Source: Halobellus rarus
Lineage (GTDB): Archaea > Halobacteriota > Halobacteria > Halobacteriales > Haloferacaceae
DNA: 64,000 bases
Reading direction: 5' to 3'
Assembly: GCF_024494595.1 (NCBI RefSeq)
Contig: NZ_JANHDI010000009.1
Coordinates: 162,700-226,699, forward strand
Shown here: one piece after another, positions 1-8,203 of the stretch
How the letters are laid out: the number at the start of each line of letters is the position of its first letter
Numbering within the stretch: position 1 is the first letter of the stretch
Notes under the pieces: generated by a model
What the model was told of the DNA's origin: nothing
Database searches by the model: none
The model's input: only the letters and a program-made list of their open reading frames with translations
Program-made: the position numbers and the translations under genes

Positions 1-2
1 AC

Positions 3-929
3 TTTGGCATCGGCTTCGAGAACTACGACCGACTCGTTGATTCGATCTTCGGCACCGTCATCGAGGCCTCCTTCGATCGCACGCCGGTCACCGAGACCGT
101 CACTGACAGCGGCTACGAACGCACCGGCGAGTATCGAGGCCACTCTGTCTTCGCTCGATCGGACGTGCCGCGTCGCGTCGCTATCGGCGACGGCGTCATT
201 GTCTGGACGAGCGTACAGAAACACGAGCAGCCAAACCTAGAGGCGCTTATCGATGCCGGCGCTGGTGAACGGCCTCGATATCACGAGGAGAGCGCGCGGT
301 TCGACCAGCTCACAACGGCCGCTGGTGGAAACGCCCACCTCATCGTCAACACGGACATCCACGATCCGACGGGCCGACCAGCGATGCTCGCCGACGCGTT
401 CAGACTCGATGGCAGGACGGCGTACCAAGTCGTCTCATATCGCTACGAGGACGGCCGTGTGCCGACGGAGTCCGCCCTGAAACACGCGCTGCAAGAAGAC
501 GGTTACCGATTCACCACGGAGGCCGAAACGTTCGACGTGCAGATCGACGGTTCGCTTGCGACAGTTGAAGCCCAGGTACCATTCAACTCAGCGCGCGAGG
601 TTGCACCCGAGTATGATCTCCCGCAAGTGACGTGGGGTTGGGCCCAAGACGCGGACGCAGCGCGCGTCACGTTTCGACACGAAGCTGGTGAGTCGGTCTC
701 CGCGGACCGGCTTTATTACGATCTCGACCGGCCGGATGACGTTGGGGAAATCGAGAAACAGCCCCTCTGGTCGGACAGCGACGGCGATTCAGTGTCGCCC
801 GATGCGGAGGCGACCGTTGATCTGAGCGAGCACCCGGACGCAGAGGGCGTCTCCCTCGTGTACTCGACGGGCGGAACCCATTTCCACGTACTGTTCACTG
901 TGGATTTGCAGGGGGAGACCGATGAGTAA
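3..929 (+). CDS. Hypothetical secreted/surface-type protein, 5' end outside window
   Basis: The frame is open from the first bases of the window, so the start codon lies upstream; the visible part is about 308 residues. I do not recognise the N-terminal part. The last ~90 residues (pattern 'VTFRHEAGESVSADRLYY' followed by a beta-rich end with 'GVSLVYSTGG') resemble the C-terminal beta domain of archaeal type IV pilin-like proteins, which is only a resemblance. The stop codon overlaps the next possible ATG at 922, but the downstream regulator more likely starts at 1021 or 1039. The function is unknown; being a gene is well supported by length and acidic composition. Confidence 0.7.
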   Translation, partial: FGIGFENYDRLVDSIFGTVIEASFDRTPVTETVTDSGYERTGEYRGHSVFARSDVPRRVAIGDGVIVWTSVQKHEQPNLEALIDAGAGERPRYHEESARFDQLTTAAGGNAHLIVNTDIHDPTGRPAMLADAFRLDGRTAYQVVSYRYEDGRVPTESALKHALQEDGYRFTTEAETFDVQIDGSLATVEAQVPFNSAREVAPEYDLPQVTWGWAQDADAARVTFRHEAGESVSADRLYYDLDRPDDVGEIEKQPLWSDSDGDSVSPDAEATVDLSEHPDAEGVSLVYSTGGTHFHVLFTVDLQGETDE

Positions 930-1020
930 CGTCATCACGGCGGTGCCGGTCAACGGGAGTCGACAGTGGCTCTCCTGCGACGTGCTCGCGTTTGGAATCC
1001 AGCATTTTTGTACACGCCTA

Positions 1021-1386
1021 ATGAGATCTGAGAGAGAGATGGCCGACGTGGACCTAGCGACCGTCGTCGCGTTGTTGGACGACGAGCACACGCGTTCGAT
1101 TCTGACTGCGACCAGCGACCAGCCGCTGTCGGCCAACGAACTGAGCGAGCACTGTGAGGTTTCCACATCGTCGATCTACCGGCGGCTCGACCGCCTGACC
1201 GACGCCGATCTTGTTGGTGAGCGGACCCGACCCCGGTCTGACGGCCACCACGAGAGGGTGTACGTCTCTCGGTTGCATCGATTCGAGGTCACCATTGCGG
1301 ATGGCGAGCTGCGATGGGACCTCGATCGAGAGCGAGACAGCGACGACGTCGCAGATCAACTGACGCGCCTCTGGGGGAAATTCTGA
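1021..1386 (+). CDS. Winged-helix (ArsR-like) transcriptional regulator
   Basis: A protein of about 121 residues with a DNA-binding winged helix. A first helix region 'VVALLDDEHTRSILTA' is followed by 'LSANELSEHCEVSTSSIYRR' (recognition helix) and the wing. This is the usual haloarchaeal layout in which a small HTH protein precedes a small membrane protein. ATG codons at 922, 1021 and 1039 are in frame. I prefer 1021 (or 1039) because the upstream extension is unlike the family and a T-rich promoter-like stretch lies at 1003-1012. The stop overlaps the start of the following gene by one base, so the two are probably co-transcribed and coupled in translation. Confidence 0.8.
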   Translation: MRSEREMADVDLATVVALLDDEHTRSILTATSDQPLSANELSEHCEVSTSSIYRRLDRLTDADLVGERTRPRSDGHHERVYVSRLHRFEVTIADGELRWDLDRERDSDDVADQLTRLWGKF

Positions 1387-1709
1387 TGTCCCTTGTCGGA
1401 CTCGGGTCCCCTATTGGACTGCTCGCGGGGCTTGCAGCCACAGCCTCGGCGCTAATCGGACTCTACATTGGCTATCAAGCGTATCGCGGGCTTCGACGGA
1501 ATGGTGAACGCTCGATGCGCTGGCTCTCGATCGGGATGATCCTGCTCTTCGGGCTCACGTACACGCTCGCAGTCACCGGACAGGGACTGCTCGCATTCCG
1601 CATCATCCCAATCGACCTCCAGAACGCCGTCCGTCTAGTCGTCAGGATGACCCAGCTTGCCGGGCTCGTCTGTATTGCGTATTCCCTGCAAATTGCGACA
1701 ACCCGGTAG
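1386..1709 (+). CDS. Small membrane protein (haloarchaeal, three or more TM helices)
   Basis: A 107-residue hydrophobic protein. Membrane segments lie around residues 8-30 (after a Gly/Leu-rich N-terminus), 43-65 and 80-102, joined by basic loops ('YRGLRRNGERSMRW'). It matches the general type of short haloarchaeal membrane proteins encoded next to a winged-helix regulator; such pairs are common, but their role is not established. It begins inside the stop codon of the regulator (TGATG overlap), which fixes the start. It may sense or be controlled by the regulator, which is inference. Confidence 0.75.
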   Translation: MSLVGLGSPIGLLAGLAATASALIGLYIGYQAYRGLRRNGERSMRWLSIGMILLFGLTYTLAVTGQGLLAFRIIPIDLQNAVRLVVRMTQLAGLVCIAYSLQIATTR

Positions 1710-1721
1710 TCTGTTCTTCCG

Positions 1722-2102
1722 CTATGGCTCTCGCACAGTGATCTCGTCGTCGCCTTTCGGCACGACACACAGGAATGACCCGCGGTCGTCGCTGTCGTTC
1801 CGGTACCAGTGTTCGACACCAGCCGGAATCAGGAGTGCATCACCCGCTGACACGGTATGGGTCTCCTCGCCGATCCCGACCTGGTAGGTACCTTCGATAA
1901 CGAACTGTTCGTGTTCGACCTCGTTGGTGTGTCGGGGGACGCGTGCGCCCGGCTGGAGGATGAACCGTCGCATATTGAAATTCGGCGTCCCGTCCTCATC
2001 ACCCAGCAAGACGCCTTTCTGGAGGCCCTCAGCCAACTCGACGGTGTCGTAGGCGATCTCCGACGCTCGGCGGAGGACCGGGGTGGAATCTGTGGTTGTC
2101 AT
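1722..2102 (-). CDS. Cupin-domain protein
   Basis: A 126-residue single-domain cupin. Motif 1 is 'PGARVPRHTNEVEHEQFVI' (about residues 51-69) with candidate metal ligands His58, His64 and Glu65; motif 2 'GDALLIPAGVEHWYRN' supplies His98. Small cupins of this type often bind a divalent metal and act as regulatory or detoxifying enzymes; the substrate cannot be read from sequence. A longer upstream extension is open, but the ATG at 2102 gives the usual family N-terminus. It is convergent with the membrane protein gene and transcribed alone. Confidence 0.8.
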   Translation of the reverse strand: MTTTDSTPVLRRASEIAYDTVELAEGLQKGVLLGDEDGTPNFNMRRFILQPGARVPRHTNEVEHEQFVIEGTYQVGIGEETHTVSAGDALLIPAGVEHWYRNDSDDRGSFLCVVPKGDDEITVREP

Positions 2103-2423
2103 CACTCGTGTATCCGTGTGCGAGAACTTGGGTGTATTCACGAAAGCCTCCTGTTCTTGATGTTCGCTGATCACCACGGAAGGGATCGTAACTTCTCACC
2201 GCCTATCGACTCCGTCAGGTACACGCTTTGGGTCACTTCCGTGCGGGGCTCCGAAGTCGCCCTCGAGAGTTCAAGTACTCGATCGCCTTCCGGATGGCCG
2301 CCGTACTGTCGGTGACCCTCTCGACTGTCGCCCCACTCCCATCGTAGATCGCATCGAGTTGTACAGGCTAACCGACGAGGAAACCTGGATTGTGGAGTCG
2401 ACGGTCGGGAAGTGATCGGATCC
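2103..2423. other. Gene-less stretch with a possible ORF relic
   Basis: No complete gene is seen here. On the plus strand, one frame ending with a TGA near 2415 reads like a protein C-terminus (…'DRIELYRLTDEETWIVESTV'…) but has no start or upstream homology that I can recognise. It may be the tail of a decayed gene, or chance. Confidence 0.3.
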
Positions 2424-2687
2424 TCACTCGGCGGCCAGTGCCATAGCGAGCTCCCGGGCCCGAGCCACCTCGGCGTCGGCGTCGGGGTCGCCCGTCCCGT
2501 CGATCTTCGAGAGGAGTTCGACGACGACGCTGGCGCGGTCGGCGACCACCGCCGGGTCATCGATCGCGCGAAGATCGTCGGCGACCGCTTGGGCCTCACC
2601 TAGCAGGCGACTCGGCGTCCGATCGACCGGCCGTTCGGCCGTGGCCGCGAGACACTGGTACAGTTCCGCTTTCGCGTCATCCGACAT
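2424..2687 (-). CDS. Small conserved-type hypothetical protein
   Basis: An 87-residue acidic, Ala-rich and probably all-helical protein. It starts 'MSDDAKAELYQCLAATAE' and ends with a repeated Ala/Glu helix. There is no signal peptide, membrane segment or metal motif. The ATG at 2687 is chosen because the open frame upstream is basic and Cys-rich, unlike a haloarchaeal protein. I do not recognise its function. Confidence 0.55.
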   Translation of the reverse strand: MSDDAKAELYQCLAATAERPVDRTPSRLLGEAQAVADDLRAIDDPAVVADRASVVVELLSKIDGTGDPDADAEVARARELAMALAAE

Positions 2688-2999
2688 TATAGGTGGAGTA
2701 TCGTGGCCGATCGTCGTATACCCCCTGGTCGCGGGGTCGACGTCTGTCTCATTTCCGCTCTCCCGAACCGAGCCACAACATCGCCGCGACATACGTCATC
2801 GGGGCACCGGTTATCGGATCCGGCGCGCTGCTGGTAGTAGTCGCTCGGCTTGAGGAGGTTGCGGCCGCGATGCGGCCCGTCGAGCCACCCGTCCACTTGC
2901 TTACAGGAGGTGGGAATAATGACTGATACCAGTAGTACGAGACCTGAGGGGGGAGTACTGCATTCTAACAGACGATGGAGATAGGCGTGTTCCTCAGCG

Positions 3000-3191
3000 T
3001 TACTCCTCTGAGACGGTGTCGTCGACGAACAGCAGGACCTGTTCTCCGGGCGTCAAACCGTCGGCGAGAAGCCCGAACTCGTCACGTCCCGTGAACGAGC
3101 GAACACGAGGGGCGGGGGCCTCTTCGTCGTCCCGCTCACAAACGAGTTCGATCGTCCCAGTGCCGTCAGCTCGAAGAGTGAACTTCCGCAT
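3000..3191 (-). CDS. Small beta-rich hypothetical protein (63 aa)
   Basis: A 63-residue acidic protein beginning 'MRKFTLRADGTGTIELVCE' and ending 'VLLFVDDTVSEE'. The composition (many D/E, few K) fits a genuine haloarchaeal gene. The frame is open further upstream, but that part is Ser/Arg-rich and looks non-coding. Its function is unknown. Confidence 0.55.
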   Translation of the reverse strand: MRKFTLRADGTGTIELVCERDDEEAPAPRVRSFTGRDEFGLLADGLTPGEQVLLFVDDTVSEE

Positions 3192-3608
3192 AGGCCACTT
3201 TACGACAGTCCTACGTATAGAAGTACGTTCGAGTTTGTGCGGGAAGACCTGAGAGGCCCCCTGAGGTACCCTTCTCACCTGCAACAGACTCCCGGCCACT
3301 CTCCTCACGGAGGAACACGATGCCGAGCGAGCGACAGACAGACGAGAGCGATCGCTCGACGACAGGCGAGAAAACCCCACCTTGAGTACTCCAGCAGCGG
3401 CATCGGCCACTGCAACAGCGACGGCCCCCACCCCCTGCACCGCCTGTGAGATCGACTTCGAGGGCGACCTAGATCTCCACGGCGGGCTCTTACGGTCACG
3501 CGACTCGATCGGCAGTAGCGTTGTTTTGACGCTATTTTTCATCGTCAACTCAAAGAAGGTTGACGCGAGTTTCCCTACTATTATTACCAGATTTGTTAAA
3601 AAAGGCCT
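3192..3608. other. 417-bp stretch without a supported gene
   Basis: Short open frames exist on both strands, but their composition is not that of acidic haloarchaeal proteins. The last ~60 bases are AT-rich ('CTATTATTACCAGATTTGTT' around 3578-3597) and probably hold the promoter of the HalOD1 gene. Confidence 0.5.
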
Positions 3609-3839
3609 ATGGAGTGCTCCCGGAGGAGCGAAGAAATCCAGTCACTCACGGTCGAGATTGTACAGGAGGTCGCACGGGTAGCGGGAGAAGAAGTGACTGA
3701 CCTCCCACCACTCGGTCAAACGATTGATATTGAAGCGGTTGAGCGATTGGCACAGACGGAAGACACGCGTATCGAGTTTCGATATCTCGATTATGAAGTA
3801 GTGGTGGCAGATGGGAACGTCACTGTCAACGAGAGGTGA
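3609..3839 (+). CDS. HalOD1 output-domain protein
   Basis: A 76-residue protein made of a single halobacterial output domain (HalOD1). It has an N-terminal helix 'EIVQEVARVAGEEVTDLPPL', the turn 'TIDIEAVERL', and a C-terminal beta hairpin 'IEFRYLDYEVVVADGNVTV'. Proteins of this family are widespread in Halobacteria, often next to response regulators or Bat-type HTH proteins; the biochemical role is unknown. The ATG at 3609 follows an AT-rich leader. It stands alone, with no partner gene beside it. Confidence 0.8.
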   Translation: MECSRRSEEIQSLTVEIVQEVARVAGEEVTDLPPLGQTIDIEAVERLAQTEDTRIEFRYLDYEVVVADGNVTVNER

Positions 3840-3880
3840 GCCGTCGCTACGTGTATGCTCTACAGATAAGCACGGCGAGT

Positions 3881-3957
3881 GCCTCGGGGTCGTACGGAAA
3901 CCTTCGATTTCCGTGATGACGAGAATCGAAGATTCTTGAACCACTTGACCCCGAGGC
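3881..3957. repeat. Structured element: 11-bp outer stem enclosing two hairpins (IS200/IS605-end-like)
   Basis: GCCTCGGGGTC (3881-3891) pairs perfectly with GACCCCGAGGC (3947-3957). Inside lie two hairpins: CGGAAA/TTTCCG (3895-3900 with 3908-3913) and AGAATC/GATTCT (3922-3927 with 3931-3936). The fold is a three-way junction of 77 nt. A similar arrangement occurs at the end of the window (63.92-63.99 kb). Paired subterminal hairpins of this sort are typical of IS200/IS605-family ends and of the RNA scaffold next to tnpB, so a solo end or relic is the likeliest reading. No transposase gene is adjacent. Confidence 0.45.
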
Positions 3958-4028
3958 GGTTCACAATAGCGGGCAAAGCAGCGCGACGTGCTGCCCCGGC
4001 GGTTCCGAACCAGCCACTGGTGGAGTAG

Positions 4029-5309
4029 CTATTCGAGCCGTTCGACCACGAACTCGGCCGCGGCGGGAACGGCACGAGCGTAGAGTTCAACCCAAGCTAA
4101 GTCGCCTTCGACGCGCGGGGCGTCGGCGTAATGTTCCTCGATGAGGTTGGTGACGTACTCGAAGGTCCCGAGCGTCGGTCGAACGATCTGGGCAGCCATT
4201 CGAGGGTTTTCGCTCTCCCCGATAGCGGACATCGCTTCCTGCACTCGGTCGGCCGTTCTCGCGACCGACTCGGTGGTCACTTCACTCTGATATGCGCCGT
4301 CACGGAGTCCGTTTATCGTCGCTCGGAGTGCCTCGATGCCCGCCAGGATTTGCCCGGCTTCGATAACGGCGGCCGCGAATCGGCCGTCGTTTCGATGCTC
4401 CCGCGCCTCCTCGGTCTTCGCCTCGACGTATCCGCTGGCCCGTCTGAACAACCACCGGCCCGCCGTTCCGTCGAGGTCGGCGCGGAACGGTAGCTCCTCG
4501 CGGTCGAGGAAGTCACTAATAGACGAGCGTGTGCGCGAAGTCGCGTATTCTAAGCGCCTTGACGCGTCGATCAGTGCTGTCCACTGCGGGGTCGTCTCGG
4601 AGCGCCCGCCCAGGTACACTTCCCGCAGCCGACGGGCGTCGGCGAGCGTCGCTCGGGCGAGTTCAACCCGCCCGACAGCGTCCCCGGCCTGAAACGGACG
4701 GGCGATCGGATCGGACGGATACGCCGGGTCAGGGCGGACGCGTCGGCGGCAATCCCCCACCAGGTCTTCTATCGGTGCGTGCGCGAGCACCGACTCCAAC
4801 GGCGACGACGCGCGGTACTCGTGGTTGGCAACGAAGGAACCGAGATCATCGCGCACCCCCTGCCGCTGTTCCGTGACCGCCTCTGCGTCGTCTTCACCTG
4901 TCGCGGCGCGGTAGGCTCCCAGAACGCACGCGGCCTCGTTTCGCCGCCCGCGCCACACCGAGAGTTCCTCGGTCGGCCAGGACTCGTCCGGCGCATCATC
5001 GAGACGATCCGCGGCGCGTTCGCGGTTCGATCGCACCTCCTCGGCGACGGCGCCGTTCGGCACAGACGGCTCGGACGGAACCGCCGCGAGTAACTCGCGG
5101 GATCGCTCGCGGTGCGCGTTCACCAGGCTGACGGGAACTGTGACCGGGAACGGTGACTCGGGCCACGCGAGCGACCCGATATCGCGAGTCGACAGCGACA
5201 CGTCCTCGTTGGCGGATTGGTCGTTCCCGAACGGCAGGGCTGCACACCCGGACAGCCCGGCGACGCCGATGGTTCCGAGTCCGGCGACCACGTTGCGACG
5301 CGACCTCAT
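4029..5309 (-). CDS. Putative lipoprotein, unknown function
   Basis: A 426-residue protein. The N-terminus 'MRSRRNVVAGLGTIGVAG' followed by lipobox 'LSGC' (Cys22) predicts Tat-style export and lipid anchoring on the outer face of the membrane. The mature part is helical and charge-rich with no catalytic motif I recognise. It overlaps by 4 bp the upstream lipoprotein gene (stop and start share 5306-5309), so the two form an operon and probably a surface complex (inference). Confidence 0.7.
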   Translation of the reverse strand: MRSRRNVVAGLGTIGVAGLSGCAALPFGNDQSANEDVSLSTRDIGSLAWPESPFPVTVPVSLVNAHRERSRELLAAVPSEPSVPNGAVAEEVRSNRERAADRLDDAPDESWPTEELSVWRGRRNEAACVLGAYRAATGEDDAEAVTEQRQGVRDDLGSFVANHEYRASSPLESVLAHAPIEDLVGDCRRRVRPDPAYPSDPIARPFQAGDAVGRVELARATLADARRLREVYLGGRSETTPQWTALIDASRRLEYATSRTRSSISDFLDREELPFRADLDGTAGRWLFRRASGYVEAKTEEAREHRNDGRFAAAVIEAGQILAGIEALRATINGLRDGAYQSEVTTESVARTADRVQEAMSAIGESENPRMAAQIVRPTLGTFEYVTNLIEEHYADAPRVEGDLAWVELYARAVPAAAEFVVERLE

Positions 5310-5962
5310 TCGCCATCACCCCCGCTTGCGGGCGTCACCGTCGCGTTGAAGTACTCTCCGCGGGGCGAGGGCCGGCAAGAACTCGACATCCCGCGACCCA
5401 TCCCCGAGGACTGTTCGGCGGCGACGGGCAGTCGGATTGCGAATCCGACGGTGTGGGTTTCCTCGACGCTGCATTCGATGTCAGCGGGGCGGTGCGTTCG
5501 GCAGAAGTCGGCGTGGGGGTGAAGGTCGCCGCGTTCCAACTCGTCCCACTCGAAACTTGCCGACTGGAGGTGGATCTCGTAACAGGCTTCGACGGGCATC
5601 GAGAGGAGGTATACCGACGACGAATCGAAGTCAGTCTCTGCGACGAACGAGCGGAGTCGCTCGGCCTCTTGCACGTCGCCGAACGTGAGTTCGGCGAGAT
5701 CGTCCGCGGAGACGATGACACGTCGACCGCGACGGGCGTACCGACCGCGCCCTTCGTCGCTCGGCGTCGGCAACTCCGTTCCGTGGGCGAACAAGACGGC
5801 TCCATCTCCATTGCGGACGCGACGCGCTTCGTACTCCTCGATCGTGTCGTGACTTCCCCGCCGGTCGATCGTCGGGAGGTCGGCCTCGCTGGAACACCCG
5901 GCGAGTGCGGCGACCCCGGACGCGACCGTGAGGAGGGCCCGACGGCGGGTCAGGGAGGGCAT
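5306..5962 (-). CDS. Putative lipoprotein, unknown function
   Basis: About 218 residues. The signal 'MPSLTRRRALLTVASGVA' followed by 'LAGC' has twin arginines and a lipobox. ATGs at 5974 and 5962 are both possible; 5962 places the RR motif nearer the start. The mature region contains several Cys residues and ends Gly/Ser-rich. It is the first gene of a two-gene minus-strand operon with the lipoprotein at 4029-5309. No enzyme motif is seen. Confidence 0.65.
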   Translation of the reverse strand: MPSLTRRRALLTVASGVAALAGCSSEADLPTIDRRGSHDTIEEYEARRVRNGDGAVLFAHGTELPTPSDEGRGRYARRGRRVIVSADDLAELTFGDVQEAERLRSFVAETDFDSSSVYLLSMPVEACYEIHLQSASFEWDELERGDLHPHADFCRTHRPADIECSVEETHTVGFAIRLPVAAEQSSGMGRGMSSSCRPSPRGEYFNATVTPASGGDGE

Positions 5963-6135
5963 CACCGCTGCCATCGAGTGGCGGTGTAAAACGCTTTCCG
6001 GAGCCGTCGTCCTCTCGACTGAGATTCATCTCCCCCTAACGGTTGTTTCAGGACCTGCCTACTGCTGCCATTTCAGCGCTTGAGAGACGAATGGTTTCAA
6101 TATCGCAGCGCGATTGGGGCCCAACGCAAAAGACA

Positions 6136-7059
6136 ATGACGGAGAACCACTCGGCCACGGACATGTTTCGGCTTCTTGCTGACGACACTCGAGTCGATAT
6201 TCTTCGCGCTGCTGCTGTTGCCCAGTATGAACTCGAAGAGGTGGGGTCGGGACCTGCCGAACTCGCGTTTTCTGAAATCTATGACTACGTTGAGGTGGAG
6301 AATACGTCGAAGCTGTCGTACCACCTCGGTGAACTCACTGGGACGTACCTACAGAAAAGCGACGACGGGTACTCGCTCACGCACGCTGGTGAACGCATCG
6401 TCCGATTCATCTTGTCCGGGAATTACGAGCGGCCGGACTCGTTCGGTCCCAAACCAGTCGATGGGATGTGCGTCTTCTGTGGAGAAGAAGCGCTTGAAGC
6501 GTTTCTCTCACGCCAGTTTTTCCGTATCGTTTGTTCGGCGTGCGAACAGCCAGTTGCGGGGCAGCCGATAACGCCTGCACAGGTGAAGACCCACGACGAT
6601 GATGCGCTGATCGAGAGCGTCAAACTACAAAGCGCGGAAGTTTCTAAACAAATTCGAAGGGGGATGTGCCCGGAATGCGGGGCTCACCTATCCAGTGACG
6701 TGATCGAGATGCGGGGGAATCCGTTGCCCGACGCTGACTCGTTCCTCGTGACGAGTACTTGTCAGGAGTGCCTTCGTGGGTACAACAGCCCGCTGACCTA
6801 CAGTGTCGTCTACCATCCGGCGTCGATAGCGTTCCACTGGGATCGGGGAATCGATGTGACCTCGCGGGGCATCTGGGAGTTCAACGAACACCTTTACCAG
6901 GGATGCTGGACATCCGAACAAATCGCGTCCGACCCCGACGAATACGAGGTTGTGTTGCGTCACGAGGATGATGCGATTCGACTGTTTCTCGATTCGACTG
7001 CGACCGTGATGCGGACCGAGCGCGTGCGACGCAAAAACGGTGATCCCCGCCACTCTTGA
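6136..7059 (+). CDS. ArsR-type winged-helix regulator with zinc-ribbon-like C-terminal domain
   Basis: A 307-residue protein. The N-terminal winged helix spans residues ~8-95 ('MFRLLADDTRVDILRA', 'LSYHLGELTG'). The C-terminal region carries four CxxC knuckles (C112/C115, C133/C136, C178/C181, C209/C212), likely two zinc ribbons. This two-domain layout is common in Halobacteria and thought to be regulatory, with the C-terminal part as a sensor (ligand unknown). Of several in-frame starts, the ATG at 6136 is preferred because the HTH begins directly after it. It is monocistronic. Confidence 0.8.
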   Translation: MTENHSATDMFRLLADDTRVDILRAAAVAQYELEEVGSGPAELAFSEIYDYVEVENTSKLSYHLGELTGTYLQKSDDGYSLTHAGERIVRFILSGNYERPDSFGPKPVDGMCVFCGEEALEAFLSRQFFRIVCSACEQPVAGQPITPAQVKTHDDDALIESVKLQSAEVSKQIRRGMCPECGAHLSSDVIEMRGNPLPDADSFLVTSTCQECLRGYNSPLTYSVVYHPASIAFHWDRGIDVTSRGIWEFNEHLYQGCWTSEQIASDPDEYEVVLRHEDDAIRLFLDSTATVMRTERVRRKNGDPRHS

Positions 7060-7257
7060 CAGAAGTTTTACGGGAGCGGCGTTGACCAGATGACGGTGCA
7101 GATAGAGCGGTTTTCTAATTATCGGCACTAGGAACGTAATCTCTCGGCTTTTGCTCAACCTCAGTTTTGAAGCAACTCCGACAAATTATCAAATATACGA
7201 TAAATTTATCGGTGTCGCTGGCCAACCCCGTAATTGCGATCTACGGAGGCCCCAGCC

Positions 7258-7959
7258 GTGCAATCGAGTAATTCCCACAAACCGACAGGCCAGAAGAATC
7301 GAACACACAGCGAGAACACCGCGGGACAGCAGTCGGTACAGAGACGTTCGAAGTCGGCCAGCGAGATCGCGGACTCATACGCAGTCGTGGCTGACAAGCT
7401 CGCTCGCTGGCGGCAACTCGATCGGCTCTTCGCCGGTCGGTATCGTCGAAGCCAGTTCGAGCACGCGAACGGCCGAGTGCTTGCTGTCGCCTGTGGCACC
7501 GGGCGGAACTTTCGCTACCTCCCGTCGGCGAGCGAAGTCGTTGGCATCGACATCAGTGATGCGATGCTCGCCCACGCTCGCACCGAACTCGATGGGCTCG
7601 AACTTGACGGAACTGTCAATCAGATGGATTCCCAGGCACTAGACTTCCCCGACGACAGCTTCGACACCGTCATTTCGTCGTTCTCGACGTGCACGTTCCC
7701 CGACCCGATTGCCGCGCTCCACGAGATGGAGCGAGTCTGCTCCCCCGACGGCGAGATTCTGCTACTCGAACACAGGCGCAGCGACGTCGCGCCACTCGCC
7801 TGGCTCCAGGACTGGCGCGCCGAGGCACACTACGAGAAGAACGGCTGCCGGTTGAATCACGAACCGTTGGAGACTGTGGAAAAGGCCGGCCTCACGGTAG
7901 AGAACGCAGCAACCGCGTTCTTCGGTCTCGTCACTACCATCGACGCCACCCCGAGGTAA
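7258..7959 (+). CDS. Class I SAM-dependent methyltransferase
   Basis: A 233-residue Rossmann methyltransferase of the UbiE/type-11 kind. Motif I is 'VLAVACGTGRN', motif II acidic end 'VVGIDISDAML', post-motif 'DDSFDTVISSF', and motif III 'PDGEILLLEH'. A GTG at 7258 preceded by GGAGG (7246-7250) is the best start; a TTG at 7234 is also in frame. The substrate is unknown. An AT-rich promoter-like region (ATAAATTTATC near 7199-7210) lies upstream. Small membrane-protein and hydrolase genes follow closely, so an operon 7258-10307 is plausible. Confidence 0.8.
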   Translation: MQSSNSHKPTGQKNRTHSENTAGQQSVQRRSKSASEIADSYAVVADKLARWRQLDRLFAGRYRRSQFEHANGRVLAVACGTGRNFRYLPSASEVVGIDISDAMLAHARTELDGLELDGTVNQMDSQALDFPDDSFDTVISSFSTCTFPDPIAALHEMERVCSPDGEILLLEHRRSDVAPLAWLQDWRAEAHYEKNGCRLNHEPLETVEKAGLTVENAATAFFGLVTTIDATPR

Positions 7960-7984
7960 TCGTCTACGCGTGAACTACGTGCAT

Positions 7985-8203
7985 ATGAACGTCTTCGACC
8001 TCGGTGCCGCAGAAATCCCCGGTGTCTCAAGTCCACTGACAGCCGAACACACTGCGACAGACCTGTGGAGCCCGTCTCGCGGCATTCCACTCTTCGTAGC
8101 GGTACTCGCCGGGTACGTCACCGTGGTCCTCTGGACACGCCGGCGAAACCGCGACTGCAACGCCCGACAACGCAACCACCTCACCCACGGCCGTGCCGAC
8201 TGA
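7985..8203 (+). CDS. Small single-span membrane protein
   Basis: About 72 residues with one hydrophobic segment ('GIPLFVAVLAGYVTVVLW') followed by a basic stop-transfer tail 'TRRRNR'. The ATG at 7985 or a GTG at 7970 could start it. The stop overlaps the ATG of the hydrolase gene, which supports translation of this frame and an operon. No family is recognised. Confidence 0.55.
   Translation: MNVFDLGAAEIPGVSSPLTAEHTATDLWSPSRGIPLFVAVLAGYVTVVLWTRRRNRDCNARQRNHLTHGRAD

Noticed and set aside
2693..2926. Short frame with a hydrophobic stretch
   Set aside because: Only one membrane-like segment, no start context, rest not haloarchaeal-like; cannot be supported as a gene.
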